Assembly: GCA_024516035.1 (NCBI GenBank)
Contig: CM044961.1
Location: 6,817,515 to 6,881,514 of the forward strand
Reading direction: 5' to 3'
DNA length: 64,000 nucleotides
From: Bactericera cockerelli
Lineage: Eukaryota; Arthropoda; Insecta; Hemiptera; Triozidae
Shown here one piece after another: positions 33,561 to 45,964 of the stretch (its first letter is position 1; every line of letters starts with the position of its first letter). A model generated the notes under the pieces. That model saw only the letters and a list, made by a program, of their open reading frames with translations, had not been told where the DNA came from and did no database searches. The position numbers and the translations under genes are program-made.

Positions 33561-35298
33561 AAACACCGCTTTATTTATTTGAGTATAGATACAATGTAAA
33601 TAAAATAACAATTAGAGAGTAGAGATAATAGAAAACAAGAAAATGAAATAATAGTGGAAGATAGTATAACAATATTAGTAATTATGGTAGTTAAAAGTAA
33701 AGCAAAACGGAAAAAATCACATTCAATCACACATTCACACCAGGTACGGTAGTACAAGGGGGTCATTAAGGGAGGATGAAGGATAATAAGGATAGGGGGA
33801 TTGTTTTCTAGCCAACAGCTTCAATAAGGGAATATCTAAATCGAAAGAAAGATTTACAGTTGAGGATGGGGTCTAGATATGCGATGTTAGACAGAGTGTA
33901 TTACATGTAAATTTTCTTTTATTTATTTTCTTTTTATTGTGAGCTCTGTGATCTCAACCTCATTTCCAATCTGGGTTCTCTAACCGAGCGGCGTCATCAA
34001 GCAGACTTGAACTTTCTGAAAAAGTTGCTTTCTGGCTCTGTAGATTGTAATAATCTGCTATCTTCAGTTTCTCTAGACTGTCATAGGAGGCTGAGGAGAT
34101 CCAACAAATTTTATGTGACATCCTGTGGCGCAAATTACCTGTACCACTCACCAATTAACAGGATGCTTCGTGCTGCCAATGACGATAAGAGTTTTGACTT
34201 TTAAATTTATAATACTCTTATTTTGTGTTTATTTGTATGGATTAACTTTTTGATAAAAAGAGGTTTAAATCTCTTGATATAGATACAAAAGAATGTTAAT
34301 TTTTATGTATCATTTTATTTATTTATTTATTATTGTTTTTGCTATTTCTCGAAACCTCGTGACAGCTTATTTTTTTGCATAGTTACTGTGATATTTTTAA
34401 ACTTATACTTGTAATTTATTTTTACTATTATAACTATTACCATTTCATGTTTCTGTTGTTTGTATTCTTACATAGGGTTATTCCCGTTCAATAAATATAC
34501 TTATTACTTAAAAAACAGGCTTTAAAAACCGCAGAATTAGGTACTGCAGAAATCTTCCAAAATCATTTTCTCCAGAGGTTTCTCCCAGCCTTTGCAGGTA
34601 ATGTTCTCTGCACCACTTAGCTGGAACAATTTAAAAAGTGAATAATTATCCTGATTATTTTTTTCTTTTACACATTTTATAAATTTTAGTATATTTATCA
34701 AACATAAAACATTTCGTCGAAAATTATTATGTGTTTGTAAATAATGTAAACTGTATGTATGGATATTGAAAAACCATACAATTCATGCGTTGGGTGGATT
34801 CAAAACCATCAAATCTTGACTCAACCTAAATAACAAGATTAGTGTCTCAACCACTTGATCAGCAAATCAGTTCAAATTGGACCGATCGCATAAATCCATC
34901 ATCAAGCTCGCCAACAGGCCTATATTAACACAAAACAGAGTTTATTGAATAAACATCGATAAATTAATCAATGATTAAATTAATCAATGAAATTTCGGTT
35001 CTTTTGATTTAATGCACAGGTTAGGGCAAAACTCTGGAATCACCCAAGCAGTGAATATCATTGGAAGAGCTTCCTCAGCTAGTTCAAAAAAATTCCCAGT
35101 AAACCGAAGTAATATACGAGTAAAACTTATTTTTGAAGGAGTACAATATTTTTGGACGGCCCCAATGTCGAGATTATTACTGAACTAATAAAAATAATCT
35201 AATAAAAAATAATAATAATAAAAATATACAAGTCAATAGTCGTCTTAAAGAACCACTTTTAGGAAAATTTCAACAACAATAAAAAAACACATGCCAAT
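33561..35298. other. AT-rich stretch between repeats
   Basis: Mostly AT-rich DNA with ATTTATTTATT runs, a tRNA-like segment near 34800-34920 (a TTGGGTGGATTCAAAACC B-box-like motif) and no supported gene. Transmembrane or TIR exons of Toll copy II would be expected downstream of 36585 on the minus strand. I found none here. Confidence 0.4.
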
Positions 35299-36180
35299 TA
35301 TGGACACAATACTTCCTCGTGATTGTTTTACATTGTTAACACGTGCCAATTTTGAGATTTTATACTGTTGCTGATAATTAAAAAAAAAATTCTACACAAT
35401 GTCTCCTAGATGTGTGCAACATTTCATGAAAATCCGTCGAGTAGTTTCCGAGATTTACGCGTTAAAAGGAATACTTTTAACAGACACACAGACCCCCAGA
35501 CGGACACAAAACCAAATTTGCTCAGGAGTTATGAAATGTCCAGAAATATGAAAAAAAATTGAAATTTTTTTCATATTTCTGGACGTTTCATAAACTCCTG
35601 AGCAAATTTGGTTTTGTGTCCGTCTGTCGGTCCGTCGGTCTGTCGGTCTGTTAAAACGATTCCTTGTAACGCGCAAATCTCGGAAGCTACTCGGCCGATT
35701 TTGATGAAATTTTGCACACATCTAGGAGACATTTTGTAGATGGTCCCATTTTAAATTCATTGAAATTGTACTAGCGGTTCTGGGTGAAAGAGACCATACG
35801 CCTGACCACTAACTTTTTACTTAAATGCTTATATCTCGTGAACGGTCCGTCGATTTTGATGAAATTTTGTATGTATCTGCATATTATTGTTTTGCACAGG
35901 TTTTTATATTTACTTTTTAATTACTTATAATTTGACTCTGATATTTAAGAAAATCCGAAATTTTGGACAATAAAGTCAAAAAATAAGAACCACGACTTGC
36001 CGATACAGAATCTTTTGTAGAATCTAGAATGTAGAAAAAACGTTTTTCTACCATATAAAACAAATTTGAAGAAAATCGGTTCAGGCGTTTCGGAGATACA
36101 AGTAATTTAGTATAAAATCTCAAAATTCGCACGTGTACACAATGTGAAACAATCACGAGGAAGTATTGTGTCTTGTGTTT
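35299..36180. repeat. Two copies of repeat F head-to-head, forming a large palindrome
   Basis: A partial plus-oriented copy (35299-35560) meets a longer inverted copy (35570-36180). Around the centre near 35565, GACGGACACAAAACCAAATT and AATTTGGTTTTGTGTCCGTC face each other, with about 60 bp of near-perfect arms. Confidence 0.75.
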
Positions 36181-36584
36181 ATAATTGGCAGTGTTTTTTT
36201 TTGATAAAAACGCGCAAAAAAAATCCTTTTAAACCTATGTGACAGCGTGACACTTGCTGTCTTGCCACGACTCAGGCAAAGAATGAGAGGGTAGTTGTGC
36301 GTGCAGAGCAAAAAAACTTTACCAAAACAAAAATATACATGTCTACTATTAAAAATATCTACTAGGTATGTCCTTAATAATAAAACTATTTCAACAAAAT
36401 TTATATAAGAAAGTAAATAAATAAAAGAATTTAGTGATACCATTAATAAAAAGCCCAATTCTTTGGGGGGTTTTAATGGTACCACTAAAAGTGTTCTCCT
36501 AAAAAGGACGGAAAAACACCTAGGTGGATCCTCTAGACAACTATTCAAGTATTGGTGAATTTTTCAATGATCCTTTATACTTAC

Positions 36585-36740
36585 AATGCTGGATGTCTTT
36601 ACAAAACTGAGCAAAGGTTCAATGTTGCAATCGCATGACCACGGATTACCAAATAAGGCCAAAGAATGCAGTTTTTTTGATACGTTTGTGAGAAAATCTT
36701 GGTTCACAGCTTTCAGATCATTATGAGACAGATCCAGTTT
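36585..36740 (-). CDS. Toll-like receptor copy II, exon 4: last LRR and C-terminal cap
   Basis: This 156-nt phase 0/0 exon has a CTTTACAG acceptor and a GTAAGT donor. It encodes one repeat (KLDLSHNDLKAV), then LFGNPWSCDCNIEPLLSFV. The latter is the start of a classic LRR C-terminal cap, NPWxCDC, as found just outside the membrane in Toll receptors. The remaining cap cysteines, transmembrane helix and TIR domain should be in following exons. I could not find them between here and copy I. Confidence 0.85.
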
Positions 36741-37155
36741 CTGTAAAGAAGGAAAAATTAAGAATCAATTATTTTTTTTCTGGAGTGTGGTCTAAATCTT
36801 TGATGACTTTATTGGAACTAAAATCACATAATTCAATATCTTCAACCTTTGATTCAAAGAATTGATCAAAAAAAATATTATTTCGATAAGAGTACTGTTA
36901 TTTTTCCGTACGAAATAATTAATCAAGAGTTTAGTGATTAGTGAGCCCGTAACTCCGTAAGTTAGTCAAATAGAATATCTATGTAATCAAATTATAAATT
37001 ATACAGTATCTTCAATCATATAATATTTTTAGTGCTTGTTAATACGGAAGAGCATACTTTCGACAAAGCAAATTTTGCAATTTGGGAATGGCTAAGCTTT
37101 GAACCCAAAAGTCTCAAGTCTGATAAACGTTTTAAAAGATCATGTATTAACTTAC

Positions 37156-37734
37156 CTCTAGATTATTTAGATAAGGCTTCATGTTGCTCACATCTGAAAA
37201 TCTGTTCACAGACATATCGAGTTCTGTCACCAGTTCATATTCCTTGGGTGGTTTCTCCAGCATGTGTTGTATAGAATTGTTGCGTAGGATCAGCTGTATC
37301 CTAGCAACCTTCTTGTCTTCATAGGTTGCGGGTAGAAAGTGTGGCATCTCTGTAAGGTTAGCGGAGGAGCAGTTGACTCTCATCTCAGAGAAATAGGGCA
37401 TGTAGTTGCAAGTACAGGATGTCGGGCACATCTCAATGTCACATGAAATCCTCTCCGGAAGGATCGATTTTATAGTCAAGTTTCCTTCACATTTGACACT
37501 TGACACTTGAATTGCCATCATCAAAGAATCATCTTCAAAAGTTTTATTGTTCAAGTATTGGATTAAGCCATAGTTCGTACAATAATTACAGAGAGGATTG
37601 TTATCGAGAATCATTACAAATTTTCTGTTTTCCAAATGACTACTATTCTTTCGAAGCTTAACCATTTCTTCCAAAAAGCTAAGATCAACTGTGGTAATGT
37701 TGTTGGATGAGAGGTCGAGATTAATTCTTACAAG
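37156..37734 (-). CDS. Toll-like receptor copy II, exon 3: internal C-cap, N-cap and LRRs
   Basis: A 579-nt phase 0/0 exon. It opens LVRINLDLSSNNITTVDL, then a C-terminal cap beginning NPLCNYCTNYGLIQYLNN with further cysteines (VKCEG, SCDIEM). It runs straight into an N-terminal cap CPTSCTCNYM and VNCSSANLTEMPHFLP, followed by repeats IQLILRNNSIQHM and VTELDMSVNRFSDVSNM. An internal C-cap fused to an N-cap within the ectodomain is diagnostic of the Toll family (multiple-cysteine-cluster type) and is my main reason for the Toll call. The first 126 nt are duplicated in copy I before the gap. Confidence 0.88.
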
Positions 37735-38769
37735 CTAAAATCAAGAGAGAAAAGAGCTAGTATTAAGATCGACAAGCCAACCGGCCTATATTATTACGAA
37801 ACATAGTTTATTTATATATTTTGTTTTATTTTTTTCGCCCACTTCCCGCTGAATTTCAGATTTTTTTTTATGTAATACAGAATCATCTGGTGATATAGCA
37901 CAAAAGCCAAAGAAACACTATGAAAGAAACCTTTTTTGAAATGAAGAAAATTGGATTGTTTTGAAAAATTAAAAAAAAATCTTACACAGAGTCCAAGAGA
38001 GGACCGAAAAAAAGTCAAAATGAATACAACTAAAGATTCACGGTCATTACACCAACCTACTGATTCATACAGGGTGGGCCGAAAAAACGTTTACACTCGT
38101 TAATGGTAGATTACTGGCGATATTTCCAGGCGGGATCTGAAATCCGTTTTTTCGGATTCGCCTTCGTAACTGCACAAAGTGATTTTTTGCAACTTTCCAA
38201 AAAAGTCCGACTTTAGCTTATTCTTCAGGTCAGTGCTTTGTTCCTATTAAAGATGAGTTAATTCTGAACAATTCTGCGGAAAGGAAATTTCGATGTCTCT
38301 AGCTACGTTTATTTGTTTTTACGATTTGATTTGTAGCCTTTTTTACACTGAACAGAAAAAACCTAATGTAAGTTTTTAAACCATGAAACACTTAAAAAAT
38401 TGCTAAACAAATTTTGGCACAGACACCAGCAAGTTTGATAAAAGTTGGCGGTGACTCTGAAGATGCTAAGAAATAATTTTTTTTCACGTAATCTTCTGGG
38501 CAAACAAACCAGCTAAGTCTCAAAAAACTGATGTTCAAAATCTCAAAAGTGTTGACTGTGTAAGGTCGTCTGGTACTCAAACAGTAATAAATTATCTAAT
38601 TATGTCTAATAATTTTCCTTGATATTAATTAAAGGCCAGTCAAACGAATGATTGTTTGTTTCTCGATAATAGTTTTCAAGCATATTTTCTTCATTCTGTG
38701 AAATATTATTTTTTAACTTTTGGCGTTTTTATGTACAAATAACTGCATTCAAATTGTTAATACAATTTT

Positions 38770-38855
38770 TTGCTGGCTCTGGGGTTCAGACCCGGGCGGG
38801 ACCTTCCGCATGGCAAGCGTCTAGCTTACCACTGAGCTAATCGTAGTATAAAACA
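38770..38855 (-). repeat. tRNA-like repeat inside the Toll intron (partner 19473-19540)
   Basis: On the minus strand: AGCTCAGTGGTAAGCTAGAC, CTTGCCATGCGGAAGGT and CCCGGGTCTGAACCCC, a tRNA-like A box, anticodon arm and B box. Copy I has the same with a degraded A box. Likely a SINE head, not a tRNA gene, since the 3' acceptor half does not pair with the start. Confidence 0.45.
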
Positions 38856-40442
38856 TAATAAAGACTGCAAAAGTTTATTTATTTTATGAAATTTTATCTT
38901 GGTTTTTTTTAAGATTTCTGTTAAGAGTAAAAGGGTAAATATTTATTGTTTATGATAGAAGAACCTACCTCTACATATTTACCTGGCTTTATTTTATAAA
39001 ATCTATTTTCGTTAGGAAAATTCGCTAGAGTTTTTTCTTCTCTCTTAGGGAAGCATAAAAAAACCAAACTTACTTTATCAAGGCAGTCTTTTAGGGGCTT
39101 GCATGAATAATAAGCATGCTCGTAATACCAATAGTATCTAATATATCTCAATTTACAGACGGTATTACCCCCAAAAATACTATAAGCTGTTGGTGTTACA
39201 ACAGGTCAGATATAAATAAAATAATGACATATTATTATTTTTATTATTAAAATAATATTAACTGCCGAGATTTGAACCGCGGTCATACTACTAGTTCTCT
39301 TAGCACTACCTCATCAAGCTAACACTACTGACATCCTGAACAGCACGAAAATAAATTATCATTTGAATTTTCCTAAACTGGTTGATGAAGGCATGTGAGA
39401 ACGCGGTATTCAAAAATTCAACGCGGTATTCAAAAAACACGCGGTATTCACAACCCTCACCTAAGATGAATAATAAAATACACTACCCATTATGGACACA
39501 ATACTTCCTCGTGATTGTTTCACATTGTATACACGTGCCAATTTTGATATTTTATACTAAATCACTTGTATCTGCAAAACGACTGAAACGATTTTCTTCA
39601 CATTAATTTTATATGGTAGAATGCCGTTTTTTCTACGTCATTCTAGATTCTACAAAAAATTCTGTATCGGCAAGTGGTGGACCTTGTTTTTGACAAAATT
39701 TCATCAAAATCGGGTGTACTGTTCACGAGATATAATCGTTTAAGTAAAAAGTTAGTGGGCAGGCGCATGATCTCTTTCACCCAGAACCGATTGTATGAAT
39801 TTGATGAATTTAAAATGGGACCATCTACAGAACGTCTCCCATGTGTGCAAAGTTAGTAGTTTCTGAAATTTGCGCGTTACAAGGATTTTTTATGAACAGA
39901 CCGACAGAGGGACACAAAACCGAAGTTGCTCAGGAGGTTATGAAACGTCCAGAAATATAAAAAAATTGAAATCGGAGCAAAAAAATATATTTTTTTACAT
40001 AAACGAACACAATATTTCCGATTTCTAATATCAGAAATTTCTCGGAAGTAAAATGCAATGTAAACCAACTTGTAAACAATACAAGACGCCCTTACACAGT
40101 CTACAGCTAGAAAACTCTTAGGAATACTGATGATTTTTTGGCAAACATCTAAATATTTTTCCTAGAAGATCACCTGATAAAAAATCGTAAAATTATTCCT
40201 TAGCATCAGCGGGGTGGCCGCCAACTTCTATTAAACTTGCCTAGCTAGAAAATTTTGTTGGCTTTCTGTGAATAAGTCAGAATTAACTCATCTTAAACAG
40301 GAACAAAGCACTGACCTGAAGAATGAGGCAAAGTCGGACTTTTTCGGAAAGTTGCAAAAAATCCCTTTGTGCGGTTACGAAGGTGAATCCGAAAAAACGG
40401 ATTGCAGATCCCGCCTGGAATAACGTCAGTATTCTACCATTA

Positions 40443-41958
40443 GCCTGTGAGTACACGCGTTAAAAATCCGAACGTATGTACACGCGCGATGATAAAAATT
40501 CTCACACCTGGTTTTGCTTTGTATTTCATTAAGATACATTAAGTTGACTCGTATGTATTTAAAAGATATTTAAAGTAATTTTAGCAACTTTTTCTCCAAA
40601 TGGTTGCAGTTCGAACCCCTGATTTGATTTTTTCTTTTTTTCCAAAATTTGTTCATCGGAAGCCATACTGACATAAGTTTGTAGGGCAATTCACCGTATA
40701 TCTTATAATCAAGAGTATTATGCAATTATATTTGTTTAGGTACTTCTAAAAGCTATAAACAGAAACGATAAAAAAATAAATGTACTTAGATTACACCAGG
40801 AGGTAAGTAGGTAGGTAGGTACCCATTATAGTAGGTGGAGAAAGATTACAAAGAATACTAATTATTTCAGTATCTAGCAAAAAAAAGTGTAGGAAGGTAC
40901 CTAACTACCTAATATTATACAAAGAAATTTAATTAATGTTAGTTAAAAATTTATATTTTGTTAGTTAAAAATCATTATAATAATTATTATAACAATAGTG
41001 AACAATCACAAATTTGGTAGGTAAACACACTAATTTTCTTTTAAAAAATATATTTTTTGATGTAAAACAATTGTTATTATTATATTAATTAATTATTAAA
41101 CTAATTATTATAAATAATTAATTAAATTAAACTAAATAGTCAGTAACAGAAAAAAAAACTCTCAAAAAAAAGTTACTGTACACGCGTGATGAAAAAAAAT
41201 CTCACATTTCAGACCGATCTGAACTTTTCGCCACGTCACGGGCAACAGAAATTGAAAATAGCTCAAGGGACTGTGGATACATCTAGATCAGGCATGTCAA
41301 ACTGGCGGCCCGCGGGCCGCATGTGGCCCGCCTGGTCAATTTGTGCGGCCCGCTGCGAGCGTTAGGGTATAATACAATACTTCCTTATTATAAGATTATA
41401 AAAACTATAAAAAGATTATAAATAAGAAAAATTATAGGTACTTTTTGTGTAGGTATTTTGTGTATTATTTCAAACCAATAAAACTTCTATTTTTAAAACA
41501 AATAAAAAAAAACTAAAAAATCAACATGTACCATCTAATATAAAACATGACGGGGAATGGCACGAAGGACGACTAAGTCGTTAAAGTGCAACCAAAAAAA
41601 AAAAAATGAATATTTTTTTTTTTTTCATTTCACGTCAGGATCTATTTTTTTACGATAGGGGGAGGGGTTGAGTACCTGCGGCCCGCCAATGATCAGCACA
41701 ACTGAAAAATGGCCCTTCATACATTTTGAGTTTGACATGCCTGATCTAGATGAACATCAAGCAAAACGCTAGTTTTGCAACGCCAAGAAAAACAAAACGA
41801 GCGTGCTATACTTACGCTAAACCTAGTTCGTATGTATTTTCCTTTGTATATTATCAACAGCTACTCCAGGTCCCTACAGGTTAGGACCAATATCGATCAA
41901 GTTCTAGCGTTTTTGCCGAGCGTGTGAGAATTTTTCCCTATGTGCGTGTACTCACGGA
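40443..41958. mobile_element. TTA-flanked TIR element (PIF/Harbinger-like)
   Basis: Left end GCCTGTGAGTACACGCG and right end CGTGTACTCACGGA are inverted repeats that extend imperfectly through ATTCTCACAC. TTA lies on both sides. Copy I has the uninterrupted site CTACCTTTAACGGG. A 3-bp TTA duplication is typical of PIF/Harbinger elements. No transposase was found, so it is non-autonomous. Confidence 0.6.
41289..41743. mobile_element. hAT-type MITE with 8-bp target duplication
   Basis: Ends CAGGCATGTCAAACT and AGTTTGACATGCCTG are inverse repeats. Subterminal GCGGCCCGCGGGCCGCATG, and GCGGCCCGCC near the other end, are typical of this hAT group. The 8-bp ATCTAGAT flanks both sides (41281-41288 and 41744-41751). 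Confidence 0.85.
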
Positions 41959-42064
41959 TTAACGGGTGTAAACTTTTTTTTGGTCCACGCTGTATATATA
42001 AAATCTTCTGAAATTACCACGAAGCTTTTGGAAAATATATGTATACCAAATTTAAAAGACTTAC

Positions 42065-42341
42065 TTCAATTACTTCAAATATGGACTCGTCATTCTCTTT
42101 CAAATTTGGGAACGTCATCTCTTCTAAGTTATCAAATTTGAAACGATCAATGAAGTTGTTAGAGAGATCTATATCCAAAAGTTTGGAAGATGAAAACGGA
42201 GGATAATACTGTAGGAGATTGTTTGAAAGATCTAATTTTTTCAAATATGTGAGCGAGTCAAAAGCAAGACTATCGACTTGTTTTAGTCCGTTGAAACGTA
42301 GGATCAAAACTTCAAGACTTCCGAAATTTTTTAAGTTGGAC
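42065..42341 (-). CDS. Toll-like receptor copy II, exon 2
   Basis: A 277-nt exon with the same splice phases as copy I exon 2. It encodes repeats LILRFNGLKQV, LKKLDLSNNLLQYYPP and LLDIDLSNNFIDRFKF, ending FEVIE. One codon is missing relative to copy I (NDESIFE against NDELSIFE). Confidence 0.85.
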
Positions 42342-43078
42342 CTGAAATGCAGAAAATAAAATAATATTAATACTTCAAAGATTGCCTTTTATTTCAATTC
42401 GGACTGAAATTGTTATTTTTGGAATATCGCGTCTTTTAAAACTACGCTATTATCTGACCTGGTTACAGGATTTTCAATGAAACCCTTAAGACTGGAAATA
42501 CCAGCCTCACGTGTTTGGAAGGAACAGATTTTTTTCGGAAAGTCTGATTTCGCGAGGTTTTCCCACGAAGTTGATCATTTGATCAAGTTCTACAAATACC
42601 CGTAATTATCAGACTTCTGGTAATATTTAAAGGTTCTTTTGCGTTGGCCTCGCTTTCAACTGCACGATCATATTACGACATGGGTTTTGCACTCCATTCG
42701 CTAGAAATTCACAAACTGACTACTAAAATTAACCTCACCCAGCTTCAGTGGGGCCGGGATTAGCCAGCAGCATTCTTATTAACATTGCATTGAAGTCCTA
42801 ATCTCGCTAGTTTTAGAGCTATGGAAGCTACATAAAGGTCAGTGATGTTTTTGTTTTAGGGCAGATAATTATTTTTTGTGTGTCACTTCTTTAAAAAAAT
42901 GATAACACGGAAAGAGAAATGAATATTTAGAACGACAGAAGTTTAAGAACCTCCTTTTTGGGAGGGAGATCTTTTTTGGAACCACTTCAACCCCCCCTCC
43001 ACTCCCCTCCGTATTTTTTTTAATGTTTATTTTTTTAACAATTAATTTCCTCCTCTACTTTTATATACTACTACTCAC

Positions 43079-44392
43079 TCGGTAATTTTTTCGATTAGAT
43101 TATTTTCCAAATCAAGAATTTTCAATTTATACTGCCCATTCAGTGCTTCTGGTATATCTCGAAGATTGTTACCACTGAGATCCAAGTAGCCTAAAAGAAT
43201 ATCTTTAAACAAATCTTTAGGAATCTTAATTTTCTTATGACCACTCAGTCGAAGCATTCCAAGTTTGGGAGAATTCGAGAATAAGTCGACAGGCACTTCT
43301 TGGATACTACTTCCAACAAGCGCTACATCAATGAGTTCGGGAAGGTTGGAAAACAGTCCTGATGGTAATTCTTTCAATGTGCTGGTGTGATTTGAGATTT
43401 CAATAGTTGTTAATTTTTTGGTTTTTGAGAATAAATCCTGAGGAAAAGTTACAAATTTGTTTTCGTTTACTCTGAACATGTTTAGTTTTCCAAGATCATC
43501 AAATACCTCCGATGATAAGACACTTATGTTGCATCCAGAAATATCCAGTAAATATAGATGAGGCAAATTACTGAACAAAGCACGTGTGAGATTCACTATT
43601 GGGTTATTATCAATTGCAAGAATCAGCAATGTTGACAAATTTCTGAAAATACTCGGGTCTAAATAGGCGATGTGATTATTGCTCAGATATAGTGCTTGTA
43701 GGTTTGGAAGATTTTGAAATAATTTAGGATCAATCTCAGATATGTGATTATTGCTCAGATATAGTTTTTGTAGGTTTGGAAGATTTTGAAATAATTTAGG
43801 ATCAATCTCTGATATGTGATTATCAGAAAGATATAATGTTTCTAGTTTTGAAACATTTTGAAATAATTTAGGATCAATCTCAGATATGTGATTATTACTC
43901 AGAGATATATATAGTAAATCAGGACTTCCTCTGAAGACATCAACATTTACTTTGGTCAGATTGGCATTAGATTCAATACGAAGATGGTTCAAAAGAGGGA
44001 GGTCTTGAAAGAAGGCCGAGTTCAATGTGCTTAAATTGCTCGGGGACTTATTTATTTCCAAGGAATTTAAAACAAGAGGACTTTTAAATTTGGTTAAAAA
44101 AGCTTTCAATGGTCCATTTGGCATAGGACAGAATTCGAATTGCAATTGAAAAAAAACCAACTGATGAATTTATTTGAGGCAGAAAATCATAAATAGATGC
44201 ATTAGAAATGGATATGTCACTGCAGTCTTTACAATTCAGTATCAGCTTGCCCAATTTTACAATATCATTGGCACATTTCCAGGTCACTTCACTGTTTGAC
44301 ACAGAGCACGAACAATACTTTGCTTCCCCGATGTCTGAGACTATGAGTAGAAGAAGAAAAACAATTGTTTTCTCTGTAAGATGAAGCATCAT
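43079..44392 (-). pseudogene. Toll-like receptor copy II, exon 1, with a frameshift
   Basis: The ATG at 44392 opens the same signal peptide (MMLHLTEKTIVFLLLLIV) and cysteine cluster as copy I. Frame is lost at 44148-44155, where a run of eight T (coding strand) replaces the seven in copy I. The rest of the exon continues in the +1 frame down to 43079 with no other break, and includes one more 24-residue LRR than copy I (four ISEIDPKLFQN-type units or derivatives). The donor GTGAGT is preserved. A single homopolymer indel could be a real inactivating mutation or a sequencing error. If it is an error, this is an intact exon of a functional receptor. Confidence 0.8.
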
Positions 44393-45471
44393 GAACCTAG
44401 AAAAAAAAAAAAAAAAAATAAGTTGGAATGTTTCAATTTAAATAAACTTTTAGGTACAATGTGTGCTTTAACCTAAGTGGGTTTCGAAATTTGGAATTAA
44501 GACGGAAAAAGTACCATTTTCGGAAAGGTACTTTTTTCGGAAAAAGTACCGTCTCTTTTCCAATATTTGGCCAATGGTTCGCTGTGCTTGTTGAAAATTC
44601 CTAGGTAGCAAACTAGAACGATCAATCCACAACTTTTTTTAGCCTCCGAAAAGAAGTCAGAGTTCATCACTGGTAACTGTACGGTAACAGATAACAAAAA
44701 ATGAATATCAAATAGGTATCCGACTTTTTTAAACCGTATTTTGATATCTGGGGTTGAATAAAAATATGACGAGGGTGTTAATGTCCTAAAAAAAACTGGT
44801 GTGACACCACAAGACTTTTCTTATCACTCGAATGAAGTCAAATTCCGCAACTGGTGACTCAACAGTAACAGTTAGCTAAAAATTGATTACAATTTCGTAA
44901 GCAGCACATCAAAATCTTTGAATTTCATCACAACCCTCACCTAAGATGAATAATAAAATACACTGCCCATTATGGACACAATACTTCCTCGTGATTGTTT
45001 CACATTGTATACACGTGCCAATTATGAGATTTTATACAAAATTACTTGTATCTCCAAAACGATTGAACCGTTTTTTCTACATTCTAGATTCCACAAAAAA
45101 TTCTGTGTCGGCAAGTCGTGGTCCTTATTTTTTGACTTTTTAGTCCAAAATTCAGGATTTTCTTAAATAACAGAGTCAAATTATAATTAATTAAAAAAGT
45201 AAATATAAATAGCCTATGTAAAACAATAATGCCCATATACTTACATAATTTCACCAAAATCGGGTTTACCGTACACGAGATATAAGCCTTTAAGTAAAGA
45301 ATTAGTGGTCAGGCGCATGGTCTCTTTCACCCAGAACCGATAGTACGAATTTGATAAATTTAAAATGGGACCATCTACAAAACGTCTCTAATAATAAAAT
45401 ATGTGTGCAAAATTTCATCAAAATCCGTTGAGTCGTTTCCGAGATTTGCGCGTTACAAGGAATACTTTTAA
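44393..45471. other. Upstream flank of Toll copy II
   Basis: Matches 26221-26800 of copy I, including the pair of GGAAAAAGTACC motifs and the CTGGTGTGACACCAC palindrome. It then enters a copy of repeat F from about 44970. The expected promoter lies here, but no core element is obvious. Confidence 0.5.
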
Positions 45472-45763
45472 CACTTCCCGTGCCCAAGGCAAAAACATGA
45501 CATTTCCCCCCAGGCCCAAAATGTCAGACGTATGCGTTTCATGTGTAACTTCCTTAGTTTTCAAGATATTTCAGATTTAAAAAAAGGAAAATGTTCCTCA
45601 CAGGCCCAGGATTATAAATCCAATGCTAAACACATTGTAGTGTCAGACGTAAGGGTCTGACATGTATTTAAAGTGAGGAAGAACTGTCAGCCGCATACGT
45701 CTGACTTGCACTTTTTTGCTAACTCCCTGTCGGACGCATACATCTGACGTGGCGCGGGAAGTG
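45472..45763. mobile_element. piggyBac-like MITE (TTAA target)
   Basis: Ends CACTTCCCGTG and CGCGGGAAGTG (inverted) are flanked by TTAA on both sides. Interior GTCAGACGTATGCG, GTCAGACGTAAGGGTCTGAC and GTCAGCCGCATACGTCTGAC form repeated short palindromes. Repeat-F copies at about 35650 and 49030 have the unoccupied CGTTTTAACAGACCGAC-type site. No transposase. Confidence 0.8.
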
Positions 45764-45964
45764 TTAACAGACCGACAGACCCCGAGACAGACACAAAACC
45801 AAATTTACTCAGTAGGTTATGAAAAGTTTAGAGATATGAAAAAAATTGAAATCGGAGCAAAAATATATTATTTTTTACAGAAACGAACACAATACCTCCG
45901 ATTTCTAATATTAGAAATTTCTCGGAAGTAAAAGTTAGCCCAAGCGGGACCTCCAGAATACCGG

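Larger units (their letters stand above)
38070..41992. mobile_element. TIR DNA transposon in Toll intron, copy II
   Basis: Orthologous to 18519-21619 by position. The left end is CAGGGTGGGCCGAAAAAACG and the right end CTTTTTTTTGGTCCACGCTG, flanked by TA. It is enlarged by the TTA-flanked element at 40443-41958. Confidence 0.7.

Noticed and set aside
33575..33766. Minus ORF with hydrophobic stretch as a Toll transmembrane exon
   Set aside because: AT-rich composition gives the Leu/Ile run. There is no splice phase match to exon 4 and no TIR follows.
34800..34925. tRNA-like segment
   Set aside because: One B-box-like motif only; no second copy seen and no cloverleaf I could pair.
36153..36548. 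131-codon minus ORF as the Toll exon after exon 4
   Set aside because: It has no cap cysteines, transmembrane-then-TIR pattern or fitting acceptor. Its end overlaps repeat F.
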